DNA of 64,000 bases from Lutimaribacter salitolerans (lineage in GTDB: Bacteria; Pseudomonadota; Alphaproteobacteria; Rhodobacterales; Rhodobacteraceae), in NCBI RefSeq assembly GCF_042677865.1, contig NZ_JBHUDD010000059.1, positions 243,398-307,397 on the forward strand, in the 5' to 3' direction. Position numbers and translations under genes: made by a program. Shown piece after piece: positions 52,903-64,000 of the stretch (the stretch's first letter is position 1; every line of letters starts with the position of its first letter). Under the pieces are notes generated by a model that worked only from the letters and a program-made list of their open reading frames with translations, made no database searches and was not told the DNA's origin.

Positions 52903-54611
52903 CGGATCATCACATAGTCGCCCGGCGCTGCACCCAGCGCCGGTGCGCCCATCGGCGGCGGTGTGACCCGCGCGGCGCTGTGGCGGGCCAGCCAGCCGCC
53001 CCATTGCGGCCACCATGACCCGTCCTGTGCCGCATGATCCGCCAGCCAGCTGTCGGGATCGGCATAGAGATCACCGGGCTGGCGCTGGCCGATGCGGAAA
53101 TGGCGGTGCCTGTGGCCCGGTTCGCTGACAATGCCGCCGTTGTGCCCGCCGCTGGTCAGGCAGAACGTGACCTCGGTATCGGTGAACAGCCCGATCTTGT
53201 AGACCGACTGCCAGGGCGCGATGTGATCGGTTTCGGTGCCGACGGCAAAGACGGGGATTCGGATGTCGCGCAGGGCGATCACCTTGCCATCCACGGCAAA
53301 GCGCCCGGCGCTCAGGCGGTTTTCCAGAAACAGGCTGCGCAGGTATTGCGAATGCATCCGCGCGGGCATGCGGGTGGTGTCGGCGTTCCAGACGGCGATG
53401 TCGGCGGTCTGATCGACCTCGCCCATCAGGTAGCGGCGCACCGCGCGGGTCCAGACCAGATCCTCGGCGCGCAGGGCCTGAAACGCGCCTGCCATCTGCT
53501 TGCCCTCCAGCACGCCGGCCTGGGCCATCATCGCCTCGAGAAACGCAAGCTGGCTTTCATCCATGAACAGCAGCAGCTCGCCTGCCTCGCTGAAATCGGT
53601 CTGGGCGGCGAGCAGGGTCAGCGAGGCCAGCCGTGTGTCACCATCGCGCGCCATTGTCGCGGCAGCGATGGACAGGATCGTGCCACCCAGGCAATAGCCG
53701 CAGCCGTGGATCGGTGTGTCGGGCACGATCCGCGCCACCGTATCAAGGGCGGCCATCACCCCGTCGCGGCGATAGTCATCAAGCCCCAGATCGGCCATGT
53801 CTGGCGTCGGGTTGATCCAGCTTATGCAGAACACCGTGTGCCCCTGACCCACCAGCCAGTTGATCAGCGAGTTCTGCGGCGACAGGTCGAGGATGTAGTA
53901 TTTCATGATCCATGCGGGCACGATCAGCACCGGCTCGGGGTGCACGTCATCGGTTTGCGGGCTGTACTGGATCAGTTCGAACAGGTGGTTGCGAAACACC
54001 ACCTGACCGGGTGTGCAGGCGATGTCGCGGCCCACATGCAACGGGCTGTCGGGGGTGCTCCCTTCCAGCTTGTGGGTCATGTCCTCCAGCCAGTTCTGCG
54101 CGCCCTGTGCCAGCGCCGCCCCTTTGGTGCCGGTGACGGCGCTGATGATCTCGGGGTTCAGGACGGGGCTGTTGCTGGGCGATGTGCTGTCGAGCATCTG
54201 GTGCAGCATGAAGCGCACACGCTCGGCGTTGCGCGGGTGCACGCCGGGCAGGTCGCTGGCTGCGGTCTGCCACCAGTCCTGCGTCGCCAGATGCGCCTGC
54301 GCCCATGCGCGGAACGGCGGATGCGCCCAGGCCGGATGGGCAAAGCGGTGGTCGGTACGGTCGGGCGGAAAGGGCGTGGCATCGGGATCGGGGCGCATTG
54401 CGTCGGTGGCCAGCGTGGTGGCATCCTGCACCGCCTTTTCCCACAACTGCATCTGGCGGCCCGGTGCGGCGGAAAGATGCCCGATCCAGTCGGCCCATGC
54501 CGCCAGGGTAGCATGGGGTGACAGGCCGCCGGTCAGCTTGCCCGTGGCGGCGTGCAGCGCCTGATCCAGTTCGTCATAGCGTGTGGTGCGCGGGGATTTG
54601 GGGCATGTCAT
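52899..54611 (-). CDS. phaC: Poly(3-hydroxyalkanoate) synthase (PhaC-like)
   Basis: This 570-residue enzyme polymerises hydroxyacyl-CoA into PHA granules. The lipase-like box GYCLGG contains the catalytic Cys307. The Asp lies in GTETDHIAPW and the His in GGHNGGI. An N-terminal PhaC domain (~60-230) is present, with PAWIMKYYILDLSPQNS typical of class I enzymes. No phaZ, phaP or phaR gene adjoins, unlike the usual cluster, so this may be a second synthase. The start MTCPKSP was chosen because upstream codons have low similarity to the family. Confidence 0.88.
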   Translation of the reverse strand: MTCPKSPRTTRYDELDQALHAATGKLTGGLSPHATLAAWADWIGHLSAAPGRQMQLWEKAVQDATTLATDAMRPDPDATPFPPDRTDHRFAHPAWAHPPFRAWAQAHLATQDWWQTAASDLPGVHPRNAERVRFMLHQMLDSTSPSNSPVLNPEIISAVTGTKGAALAQGAQNWLEDMTHKLEGSTPDSPLHVGRDIACTPGQVVFRNHLFELIQYSPQTDDVHPEPVLIVPAWIMKYYILDLSPQNSLINWLVGQGHTVFCISWINPTPDMADLGLDDYRRDGVMAALDTVARIVPDTPIHGCGYCLGGTILSIAAATMARDGDTRLASLTLLAAQTDFSEAGELLLFMDESQLAFLEAMMAQAGVLEGKQMAGAFQALRAEDLVWTRAVRRYLMGEVDQTADIAVWNADTTRMPARMHSQYLRSLFLENRLSAGRFAVDGKVIALRDIRIPVFAVGTETDHIAPWQSVYKIGLFTDTEVTFCLTSGGHNGGIVSEPGHRHRHFRIGQRQPGDLYADPDSWLADHAAQDGSWWPQWGGWLARHSAARVTPPPMGAPALGAAPGDYVMIR

Positions 54612-54721
54612 CTGCGGCCTTTTGCATGGAGTCCTCACATGGCCATGCCCGGCCTGTGTTACAACGCCATGACAGCCCGCAATGCAGGCTGGCACAAAAG
54701 CCAGGCCCGCACAAAAGCAAA

Positions 54722-54748
54722 GACCGCCGTCCGGGTGGGACGACGGCC
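54722..54748 (-). terminator. Terminator of rpmJ
   Basis: On the minus strand GGCCGTCGTCC pairs with GGACGGCGGTC (with wobble pairs), followed by TTTGCTTTT. It lies 26 bases past the rpmJ stop. Confidence 0.75.
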
Positions 54749-54774
54749 TTGAAGCACTACTCAAGCGCGATGGT

Positions 54775-54900
54775 TCAGCCCTGGCGGGCTTTGAACCGGG
54801 GCTGCGTCTTGTTGATGACGTAGACGCGGCCCTTGCGGCGCACGACACGGCAGTCGCGATGACGCTGCTTGAGCGAGCGGAGCGAGTTCTTGACCTTCAT
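54775..54900 (-). CDS. rpmJ: 50S ribosomal protein L36
   Basis: This 41-residue protein starts MKVKNSLRSLKQRHRDC and contains CRVVRRKGRVYVI and NKTQPRFKARQG. This is the zinc-ligand-poor (C-minus) L36 form of alphaproteobacteria, since only one of the usual Cys/His ligands remains clear. It is a small subunit of the 50S ribosome. GGAGAT precedes the ATG. It lies between the tRNA-Val gene and its own terminator. Confidence 0.95.
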   Translation of the reverse strand: MKVKNSLRSLKQRHRDCRVVRRKGRVYVINKTQPRFKARQG

Positions 54901-54972
54901 GGGTCATCTCCTTTCGTCGCGGCGCGGGCGTGCGCCATTTGCAGGTCGCCCCGAAAAGGGGCAGTGAAATCA

Positions 54973-55047
<75 letters not shown>

Positions 55048-55196
55048 GAAGTCCCGTCACATTCCTTGCCCCTAACAAATAGGGGCGCGGAAATCCGCGC
55101 CGGTTCGCTGGTCTATAAAAGGAGTCGTCAGGGGGATCAAGGGCTTTTGGCATCCGTCACAATCGGTCTATGTTGGGCAGGAACAAAGGAACGCCC

Positions 55197-56060
55197 ATGC
55201 CCAAGGTCGCCTATCACCTGATCCATCCGCACAAGCGCACGACCAGCGCGATCTTTGCTTCGCCGCACAGCGGGCGCGAGTATCCGTGGACGTTCCTGCG
55301 CCGCACCGTTCTGGACGAACACAGCATCCGGTCTTCCGAAGATGCCTTTGTGGACAAGCTGTTTGCCAGCGCACCGAAGCACGGAGCACCCCTGCTGCTG
55401 GCCGGTGCGCCGCGGGCTTTTGTCGACATGAACCGCAGTGCAGAAGAACTGGACCCGGCCCTGATCGAGAACGTGCGCGCGCCTGCGCACAACCCGCGCA
55501 TCGCCTCGGGGCTTGGGGTGGTGCCGCGTGTGGTGGCCGGGGGGCGCGCGATCTATAGCGGCAAGATCAGCCGGGACGAGGCGCAGCGGCGCATCGAAAC
55601 CTATTGGCGGCCCTACCATGGGGCCCTGCGCCGGCTGCTGGACGAATCACTTGCGATGTACGGCGAGGCAATCCTGATCGACTGTCATTCGATGCCGCAT
55701 GAGGCGATGGATGGCATCACCCGCGCCGGTGTGCCCCGCCCCGAGGTGGTGCTGGGCGACCGCTTTGGGGCCTCGGCCAGCGCAGAGGTGGTGGACCGGA
55801 TCGAGGCGGCCTTTGCCTCGGCCGGGCTGAACGTGGTGCGCAACGCACCCTTTGCCGGGGCGTTCACCACGCAGCATTATGGCCGCCCGACGCGCCGTCA
55901 GCATGTGGTGCAGATCGAGATCGACCGCGCGCTGTACATGAACGAGCAGATGATCCGCCCCAACGGCAATTTCACCGAGCTGCAGCGCATTCTGGCGCAG
56001 GTGGTCGCCGAGGTGGCCGATCTGGGCCGGGCCAAGGATGTACCGCTGGCGGCAGAGTAA
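55197..56060 (+). CDS. N-formylglutamate amidohydrolase family protein
   Basis: This 287-residue hydrolase has ASPHSGREYP and DCHSMPH, typical metal-site segments of the N-formylglutamate deformylase family. The VQIEIDRALYMNE segment near the end is also conserved. In histidine degradation the enzyme releases formate from N-formylglutamate; no hut genes are close, so another N-formyl or N-acyl substrate is possible. AAGGAA precedes the ATG at 55197. Confidence 0.88.
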   Translation: MPKVAYHLIHPHKRTTSAIFASPHSGREYPWTFLRRTVLDEHSIRSSEDAFVDKLFASAPKHGAPLLLAGAPRAFVDMNRSAEELDPALIENVRAPAHNPRIASGLGVVPRVVAGGRAIYSGKISRDEAQRRIETYWRPYHGALRRLLDESLAMYGEAILIDCHSMPHEAMDGITRAGVPRPEVVLGDRFGASASAEVVDRIEAAFASAGLNVVRNAPFAGAFTTQHYGRPTRRQHVVQIEIDRALYMNEQMIRPNGNFTELQRILAQVVAEVADLGRAKDVPLAAE

Positions 56061-56066
56061 CCCGGC

Positions 56067-57320
56067 CTATCGCAGGGCGCGGCCTTTCAGGATCGCATCC
56101 TCGCCGAATTTCCTGCGGATGTCATCGGTGGCGCGTTCGGCGCGGGCACGTGCGCGCGCCTGCGGGTCCAGCAGGTCGCCCGACAGGTCCGCCGCCTCGG
56201 CGCCGCACAGATCCGACAGGCCCACGCCCAGCAGGCGGTAGGGGCTGGCGTGCGCGGTCTGGTCGAACAGCGCGCGCGCGGTGCGGTAGATCACATCGGC
56301 CATCTGCGTGGCATCGCGCAGGCTTTGCCGGCGGGTCAGCAGCTTGTGATCGGCGCGCTTGAGTTTCAGGGTCACGACGCGCCCGGCCTTGCCGGTGGCC
56401 TTGGCGCGGTCTGCCACCTTTTCGGCCAGCCGCCAGATATGACCATCCAGCAGGTCGGGGTCGGCTGTGTCGGTGGAAAACGTGGTCTCGTTCGAGATGG
56501 ATTTCACCGGCGAGTCGCGCGACACGCGCCGGGTGTCCTGCCCGCGGGCCAGATGCCACAGACGGTTGCCCATCGACCCGAAGCGCGCGATCAGGTCGCG
56601 TTGCTCCCACCGCAGCAGATCGCGGAAGGTGCGGATGCCCGCGTGTTCAAGCTGCGCCTGCGCCGCCTGACCCACGCCCCAGATCAGGCGCACGGGGCGG
56701 TCGCGCAGGAAATCCATCGTCTCGGCCCGGCCGATCACCGAAAAGCCGCGCGGCTTGTCCAGGTCGGATGCGACCTTGGCGAGGAACTTGTTGTGCGACA
56801 GCCCGATCGAGCCGGTGATGCCCAGCTCGTCGCGCATGCGTCTGACCAGCCGGGCCAGCATCACGGCGGGGGGGTGGCCATGCAGGCGCGCGGTGCCGGT
56901 CAGATCCATGAACGCCTCGTCCAGCGACAGGGGTTCGATGGCCGGGGTCATCTCCTCCATCATGGCGCGGATCTGGCGGCTGATGTCGGCATAGACTTGC
57001 ATGCGCGGGCGGATCACCACCGCGTCGGGGCACAGCTTGAGCGCCTGAAACATCGGCATGGCCGAGCGCACGCCGCGAATCCGCGCGACATAGCAGGCGG
57101 TGGACACCACGCCGCGCCGCCCGCCGCCGATGATCACCGGCTTGTCGGCCAGATCGGGATTGTCGCGTTTCTCGACGCTGGCGTAGAAGGCATCGCAATC
57201 CATATGGGCGATGCTCAGGTCGAACAGTTCGGGGTGGCGGGTGATGCGCGGACGACCGCAGGCGGGGCAGCGGGCCCCGTCATCGAATGTGGTCAGGCAG
57301 TCGCGGCACAGGGCGGGCAT
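56067..57320 (-). CDS. dinB: DNA polymerase IV (DinB) with N-terminal zinc-ribbon-like extension
   Basis: This 417-residue Y-family polymerase copies past damaged template. Residues 1-25 carry CRDCLTTFDDGARCPACGRP, two C-x2-C pairs that look like a zinc ribbon absent from E. coli DinB. The polymerase core has IAHMDCDAFYASVE, LSLDEAFMDLTG (active-site Asp/Glu) and GLSHNKFLAKVASDLDKP, with the little-finger domain after ~residue 270. The start MPALCRDC was chosen to include the ribbon. It diverges from the Nudix gene across 46 bases. Confidence 0.93.
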   Translation of the reverse strand: MPALCRDCLTTFDDGARCPACGRPRITRHPELFDLSIAHMDCDAFYASVEKRDNPDLADKPVIIGGGRRGVVSTACYVARIRGVRSAMPMFQALKLCPDAVVIRPRMQVYADISRQIRAMMEEMTPAIEPLSLDEAFMDLTGTARLHGHPPAVMLARLVRRMRDELGITGSIGLSHNKFLAKVASDLDKPRGFSVIGRAETMDFLRDRPVRLIWGVGQAAQAQLEHAGIRTFRDLLRWEQRDLIARFGSMGNRLWHLARGQDTRRVSRDSPVKSISNETTFSTDTADPDLLDGHIWRLAEKVADRAKATGKAGRVVTLKLKRADHKLLTRRQSLRDATQMADVIYRTARALFDQTAHASPYRLLGVGLSDLCGAEAADLSGDLLDPQARARARAERATDDIRRKFGEDAILKGRALR

Positions 57321-57366
57321 GGTGTTTCTGCTGGTTGGGGTCGGGGCCAGTATATAGGCTGGCGGC

Positions 57367-57798
57367 ATGGAGCACGACAGCGATTTTACAGGTGCCAAGC
57401 TGGCGCTGTTTCTGGGCGGGCGACTGGCGGTGATCCGGCGCGATGACAGGGACGGGCTGGTCTGGCCGGGCTATTGGGATTTTCCCGGCGGCGGGCGCGA
57501 AGGGGCTGAAAGCCCTGCCGATTGCGCGCTGCGCGAAACGCACGAGGAGCTGGGGCTGGCCGTGCCGCCGGAGGCGCTGGTGTGGCGCCGCGCGTTTCTG
57601 CGGCCCGACGGGGCTGTGGGCTGGTTCTTTGCCGCGCATCTGCCGGGGGAGTGGGCAGATCGCGTGCGGTTCGGGGATGAGGGGCAGGAATGGGGCCTGA
57701 TTGCGGCGCAGGACTATCTGGCGCATCCGCTGGGCATACCGTATTTCAAGGAACGCCTGCGGCTGTATCTGATGGTGACGCGCTCAGACGTTGGGTGA
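57367..57798 (+). CDS. Nudix hydrolase
   Basis: This 143-residue pyrophosphatase has the Nudix box G-x5-E-x7-REUxEExGU as GGREGAESPADCALRETHEE followed by LGL. It probably hydrolyses a nucleoside diphosphate derivative, perhaps an oxidised nucleotide; the substrate is not readable. It diverges from dinB, and its last 15 bases overlap the convergent pyrF gene. Confidence 0.9.
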   Translation: MEHDSDFTGAKLALFLGGRLAVIRRDDRDGLVWPGYWDFPGGGREGAESPADCALRETHEELGLAVPPEALVWRRAFLRPDGAVGWFFAAHLPGEWADRVRFGDEGQEWGLIAAQDYLAHPLGIPYFKERLRLYLMVTRSDVG

Positions 57799-58506
57799 CA
57801 GGGCCTGCGGGCTGGCCAGCTCGTCCACGATGGCCTGTGCCGCCGCGCGCACGTCGGCGGCCTGCCAGATGGGGCGGCCCACGACCACGTGATCGGCCCC
57901 GGCGGCCACGGCCTGTGCCGGTGTGGTGACCCGTTTCTGATCGCCAAGATCGGCACCGGCAGGGCGCACGCCGGGGGTAACGATCAACCGGCCCGCGGCC
58001 TGCGGGAGGGCGCGGATCATCGCGGCCTCTTGCGGGCTGGCGATGACGCCGTCGGCCCCGGCCTCGAACGCCATTGCGGCGCGTTCGACCACCAGATCGG
58101 CCACATCGCCCGCCTTCATCAGCCCGGCATCCAGATCGGCGCGGTCAAGCGAGGTCAGGATGGTGACGGCGAGGATTTTCAGATCCTTGCCTGCGGCCCC
58201 TTCCTTGGCGGCGCGCACCACATGCGGATCGCCGTGCACGGTCAGGAAATCCAGATCGAATTGCGCCAGCCCGCGCACGGCGTTTTCCACCGTGGCACCA
58301 ATGTCGAACAGCTTCATGTCCAGAAAGATGCGCTTGCCGTGTTCCTGCTTCAGCTCGTTGGCCAGCGCGAGACCGCCGCCGGTGAGCATCCCCAGACCGA
58401 TCTTGTAGAAGGACACGGTGTCGCCCAGACGCTCCGCCAGTTCCAGCCCGGCCAGCGCGTTGGGCACATCAAGCGCCACGATCAGGCGGTCATCGGATCT
58501 GGTCAT
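57784..58506 (-). CDS. pyrF: Orotidine 5'-phosphate decarboxylase
   Basis: This enzyme makes UMP from OMP, the last step of de novo pyrimidine synthesis. It has 240 residues, with the catalytic D-x-K-x2-D motif in FLDMKLFDIGATV. IVALDVPN opens the barrel and VTPGVRP and VVGRPI form the phosphate site, all typical. GGAGACACGAC lies before the ATG at 58506. It overlaps the Nudix gene at its 3' end. Confidence 0.96.
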   Translation of the reverse strand: MTRSDDRLIVALDVPNALAGLELAERLGDTVSFYKIGLGMLTGGGLALANELKQEHGKRIFLDMKLFDIGATVENAVRGLAQFDLDFLTVHGDPHVVRAAKEGAAGKDLKILAVTILTSLDRADLDAGLMKAGDVADLVVERAAMAFEAGADGVIASPQEAAMIRALPQAAGRLIVTPGVRPAGADLGDQKRVTTPAQAVAAGADHVVVGRPIWQAADVRAAAQAIVDELASPQALSPNV

Positions 58507-58625
58507 GTCGTGTCTCCTGCATTTGCAGGCCCGTGTTAGGAGGTTGTGCCGATTGCGACAAGGGCGCAGTTGACCGGGGCGATGGCTGTTGCGATCATCA
58601 CGCAAACCAGAACGAGGGACATTTC

Positions 58626-59399
58626 ATGCAAATCAATATCGCACTTGACCAGCCGGAAGCCGAGGCCAGATCGGGCCCCATTCAGGTCGGCTGGTTTCTG
58701 ACCTCCGACAAGGGCGGGGTGGTGTTTGCGCCGCCCGAGCGTCTGACCTCGCGCCAGACCAACACGGGCCATGCCAAGTCGGCCTCGCGCTGCCCGGCGG
58801 TGATCCAGATGGAAAGCCGCTATTTCGTGGTCAAATGCCCCTTTGACCTGAATATCGGTTTTGGCCGCAACCCCGACGGGCGCGCGGTTCTGATCAACCG
58901 CTCCGGCCCGTCGGCCTCGCTGCGTCGCAACAAGCTGAACAACGTGATCACGCTGGTGAACGAGGAGGAATGGCGCTATCCCGACCGGCCGACGGTGCAG
59001 GTCATGCTGCCCTATTGCTTTATCGCGGATGAAACGCTGTACATGACCCAGTTGGGCCCGTTCGCCCATTACCGGCCGGATCCTCTGCCCGGCACGATCT
59101 TTGGCGGGCGCTTTCCGATCAACATCTGGCCCCGCCCGCTGATGTGGGCGTTCGAATGGCATGACACCAAAAAGGATCTGGTGCTGGGCCGGGGCGAGCC
59201 GCTGTTCTACTGCCAGTTCGAAGGGTCGGGCCCGGAACGGCCCGTGCAGATGGTCGAGGCCGATCTGACGCCGGAACTGGAATCCTACATGGACAAGCTG
59301 TCGGGGGTGGCGAATTACGTCAACCAGACCTTCAGCCTGTTCAAGGCGGCCGAGGAAATGCGCCCGCCCAAGCTGCTGAAGGTCAAGGGCCGCGACTAG
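58626..59399 (+). CDS. Conserved-looking hypothetical protein
   Basis: This 257-residue cytoplasmic-type protein has no signal peptide or helix. Notable segments are GWFLTSDKGGVVFAPPERL, CPFDLNIGFGRNP, and a Trp/Pro-rich middle (WPRPLMWAFEWHDTKKDLVL). I do not recognise a family. Codon use matches the neighbours. The start MQINIALDQ follows a 119-base spacer from divergent pyrF. It ends 4 bases before the convergent small gene. Confidence 0.75.
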   Translation: MQINIALDQPEAEARSGPIQVGWFLTSDKGGVVFAPPERLTSRQTNTGHAKSASRCPAVIQMESRYFVVKCPFDLNIGFGRNPDGRAVLINRSGPSASLRRNKLNNVITLVNEEEWRYPDRPTVQVMLPYCFIADETLYMTQLGPFAHYRPDPLPGTIFGGRFPINIWPRPLMWAFEWHDTKKDLVLGRGEPLFYCQFEGSGPERPVQMVEADLTPELESYMDKLSGVANYVNQTFSLFKAAEEMRPPKLLKVKGRD

Positions 59400-59402
59400 G
59401 CG

Positions 59403-59669
59403 TCAGGCGGCCATCGGCAGGTCGGCTTCGGCCAGGTGATGCGCCAACGTGATCTGCGCCGTGCCCCGGCGATACTCGGGCATGCGCGCGATCTGGCGCA
59501 GCGCCTCGGTCAGCAGGCTGGTGTGGATGACGGACACCGTTTGCACGACGCCCACGGTTACGCGACAGACGCAATGGGTGGCCCCGGTCTGTGTCAGCAG
59601 GGTCACCACAGCCTCGCACAGGCCGTTTTCAAAACTCAGCTCGGAATATTCGACCGCGTTGATGTGCAT
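59403..59669 (-). CDS. Small hypothetical protein
   Basis: This 88-residue protein begins MHINAVEYSELSFENG and looks soluble, with alternating strands and a helical C-terminus. I recognise no domain. It contains three cysteines, two in CVCRVTV. AAGGAGG lies 5 bases before the ATG, an unusually strong ribosome site for a small gene. It is convergent with the hypothetical gene to its left and divergent from clpB. Confidence 0.7.
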   Translation of the reverse strand: MHINAVEYSELSFENGLCEAVVTLLTQTGATHCVCRVTVGVVQTVSVIHTSLLTEALRQIARMPEYRRGTAQITLAHHLAEADLPMAA

Positions 59670-59773
59670 GGGTGCCTCCTTGGGTGGTAAAGAAATGGTT
59701 AACCCCGGAATGTGGTGCGATTGAGGTCGCAAGGCGGCGATTCCCGAACCGTGCGGTCACGTGCGCGTGTGCT

Positions 59774-59804
59774 CTTGAACCGCGCCACTTCGGATCACAC
59801 ATAA
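59774..59804 (+). promoter_or_regulatory. Possible heat-shock promoter of clpB
   Basis: CTTGAA (59774-59779) followed after ~18 bases by CACATAA (59798-59804) resembles an RpoH-type promoter. It lies ~80 bases before the clpB ATG. The -10 match is weak. Confidence 0.35.
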
Positions 59805-59881
59805 GTGACGAGGCCCGGAAAGGGGGCGTGCCGCTTGGCGGGCGCTTCTGACACAGGGCGCTTTGCAAAAGGAGAAAGACC

Positions 59882-62497
<2,616 letters not shown>

Positions 62498-62520
62498 GCC
62501 CATGAGGTCACGAAACAGAA

Positions 62521-62548
62521 AAAGGCGGGGCAATGCCCCGCCTTTTTT
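62521..62548. terminator. Bidirectional terminator between clpB and RTX gene
   Basis: AAAGGCGGGGC (62521-62531) pairs perfectly with GCCCCGCCTTT (62535-62545) across AAT. T runs follow on the plus strand (to 62548) and, from the A-rich left side, on the minus strand. Confidence 0.93.
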
Positions 62549-62593
62549 GTTTTGTGGCAGGGCAGCAGCGATGCTGACCCTGCGATGACTGCA

Positions 62594-64000
62594 TCAGAAG
62601 ATGAAATCGGACTCATCGATATCTGCCAAATCGGTGTTTTGCAGCAGGACGACATCACGCGTGCTGACGCGCACCTCGACGTCGGTGCCGATCTGGGTCA
62701 GGGTCAGATCACTGATATCGGTAAAGCCGAAGGCAGAGAAATCCAGCAGGTCGATGCCATCCTCGAAATCTGTGATGATGTCGGCGTTCATGCGATCCTC
62801 GAACACGAACACGTCCGCGCCCGTCCCGCCGGTCAGGATATCCTCGCCGAACCCGCCCGACAAAGTGTCGTTGCCGGTGCCACCGTACAGCTTGTCCTTG
62901 CCTGCGCCGCCGTAGAGCATGTCGTCATCCGCGCCGCCCCAAAGCTGGTCATTGCCGTTGTCCCCAATCAGGATGTCACGGCCACCATCGCCATAGATCC
63001 TGTCGTTGTCGGCCCCGCCGTTCAGCGTATCATTGCCGTCGCCGCCTTCCATCTTGTCGTTGCCCGCGCCGCCGAACATCAGGTCGCGGCCATTGCCGCC
63101 GAACAGCTGATCGTCGCCCGACCCACCGTCCAGCGTGTCATCGCCGGCCTCGCCCTTGATCGTGTCCTTGCCCGAGCCGCCTGACAAAAGGTCATTGCCG
63201 TTGCCGCCGCGCAGGTCATCGGCGCCGCCCAGACCATCGAACACGTCATCACCGGCGGTGCCGTCGAAGCGGTCGGCGCTTTCGCTGGCCTCGACCGGCG
63301 GTGGCGGGGGGGCAAAGATGAAATCGCTGGCGTCCAGCTCGGCGGCGGTGATGCCATCAAGGGTCAGCCGTGCGCCGTTGGACAGGGTCACGCGCGCGCC
63401 GAGGGACGAGTCGTCGATCGTTAGCTCTGAGATGTCGGTGACGCGAAAACCCGACACATCGATCATGTCGATACCATCGGTGAACTGGAACACCATGTTC
63501 TGATCGCTCTGGCCGTGCAGGGCAAAGATATCGACGCCGGACCCGCCGATCATCGTGTCGTTGCCGGTGCCGCCATCAAGATAGTTCGTGCCGCTTGTCG
63601 CCACCAGCAGGTCGTCGCCCTTGCCGCCCATCATGGTGTCGTCACCGGCCCCGCCATAGAGCGTGTCGTCGTTGTTGCCGCCGTCGAGAAAATCGTTGCC
63701 ATCGCCGCCGAACAGCGTGTCCTCGCCATTGCCGCCATAGAGCATGTCGTCATCGGCCCCACCATCGAGCATGTCGCGTCCGCAACCGCCGTGCAGCGTG
63801 TCGTCGCCCGCGCCGCCGAACACGTCGTCCGAGCCATTGCCGGCATAGACGCTGTCGTCGCCGTCGAGAAGATTGATGACATCGGATGTGTCTGTGCCGA
63901 CCAGCACATCGTCCAGCGCCAGGGGAATCGCTTTTGGGCCGATCGGTGTGTTTGAGCGCGCTTGCGTCTGAGCCTGAGTTGGATTCTGTAATGTTGGGTG
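62594..64000 (-). CDS. RTX calcium-binding protein, C-terminal part (5' end outside window)
   Basis: At least 468 residues are encoded; the frame stays open to the right edge, so the start lies outside. It contains many GGxGxDxLx nonapeptides that bind Ca2+ outside the cell. There are two repeat blocks. Each ends in a folded segment closing with SDFIF; the first is followed by a Pro run (APPPPPVE) and a second RTX block. The protein ends DIDESDFIF, fitting a type I secretion signal (acidic, then hydrophobic). It is likely secreted by an ABC-type exporter not seen here. A GTG at 63907 is possible but lies within a continuing open frame. Confidence 0.88.
   Translation of the reverse strand, partial: HPTLQNPTQAQTQARSNTPIGPKAIPLALDDVLVGTDTSDVINLLDGDDSVYAGNGSDDVFGGAGDDTLHGGCGRDMLDGGADDDMLYGGNGEDTLFGGDGNDFLDGGNNDDTLYGGAGDDTMMGGKGDDLLVATSGTNYLDGGTGNDTMIGGSGVDIFALHGQSDQNMVFQFTDGIDMIDVSGFRVTDISELTIDDSSLGARVTLSNGARLTLDGITAAELDASDFIFAPPPPPVEASESADRFDGTAGDDVFDGLGGADDLRGGNGNDLLSGGSGKDTIKGEAGDDTLDGGSGDDQLFGGNGRDLMFGGAGNDKMEGGDGNDTLNGGADNDRIYGDGGRDILIGDNGNDQLWGGADDDMLYGGAGKDKLYGGTGNDTLSGGFGEDILTGGTGADVFVFEDRMNADIITDFEDGIDLLDFSAFGFTDISDLTLTQIGTDVEVRVSTRDVVLLQNTDLADIDESDFIF

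Overview
The window looks like a chromosomal segment of a marine-type alphaproteobacterium of the Rhodobacterales (Roseobacter group). The evidence is high GC, alphaproteobacterial FnrL, a cbb3 oxidase with the ccoNOQP/ccoGHIS gene set, a membrane-anchored cytochrome c552 (CycM type), DinB with a zinc-ribbon-like N-terminus, MutL carrying an endonuclease motif, and an RTX protein. I recognise no phage, plasmid, transposon or CRISPR array. The assignment rests on reading protein motifs, not on a database search.

Layout. 1-10 kb is mostly minus-strand metabolic and repair genes: an MFS transporter tail, a redoxin/2OG-oxygenase fusion, an ornithine-cyclodeaminase-like enzyme, two small hydrolase-type genes, S-formylglutathione hydrolase, an AEC transporter, rmuC-mutL and an RNA methyltransferase. 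10-17.5 kb holds pheA, cytochrome c552 and a complete yejABEF peptide importer. 17.5-39.5 kb is a microaerobic-respiration region: hemN and fnrL diverge around an FNR box, followed by a flavin monooxygenase, a GlsB-like protein, a universal stress protein, ccoNOQP, a GMC oxidoreductase, ccoGHIS, a PBP-type carboxypeptidase, clpS, a methyltransferase, a degenerate SDR, hemF and a di-haem cytochrome c peroxidase. 39.5-51 kb has a hybrid histidine kinase/response-regulator pair divergent from a branched-chain-type ABC importer flanked by two CoA ligases. 51-64 kb is mixed: a cysteine-free caspase-like protein, a PHA synthase, rpmJ, tRNA-Val, N-formylglutamate amidohydrolase, dinB, a Nudix gene, pyrF, two hypotheticals, clpB and the 3' part of an RTX protein.

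How it fits together. Five 14-bp FNR-type boxes (TTGAN-N4-NTCAA) lie in front of hemN/fnrL, usp/ccoN (two), ccoG and the cytochrome c peroxidase gene. They link the local regulator FnrL to haem synthesis, the high-affinity oxidase, its copper-handling assembly factors and peroxide removal. The importer cluster plausibly takes up a carboxylate and activates it with CoA; its substrate is unknown. The most unusual items are a pseudo-caspase with two peptidoglycan-binding domains and three ~40-residue repeats, an SDR lacking the catalytic lysine, and a redoxin domain without its peroxidatic cysteine fused to a 2OG oxygenase.

The only stretch over 300 bases without a gene is 28050-28406, a divergent promoter region with one FNR box.
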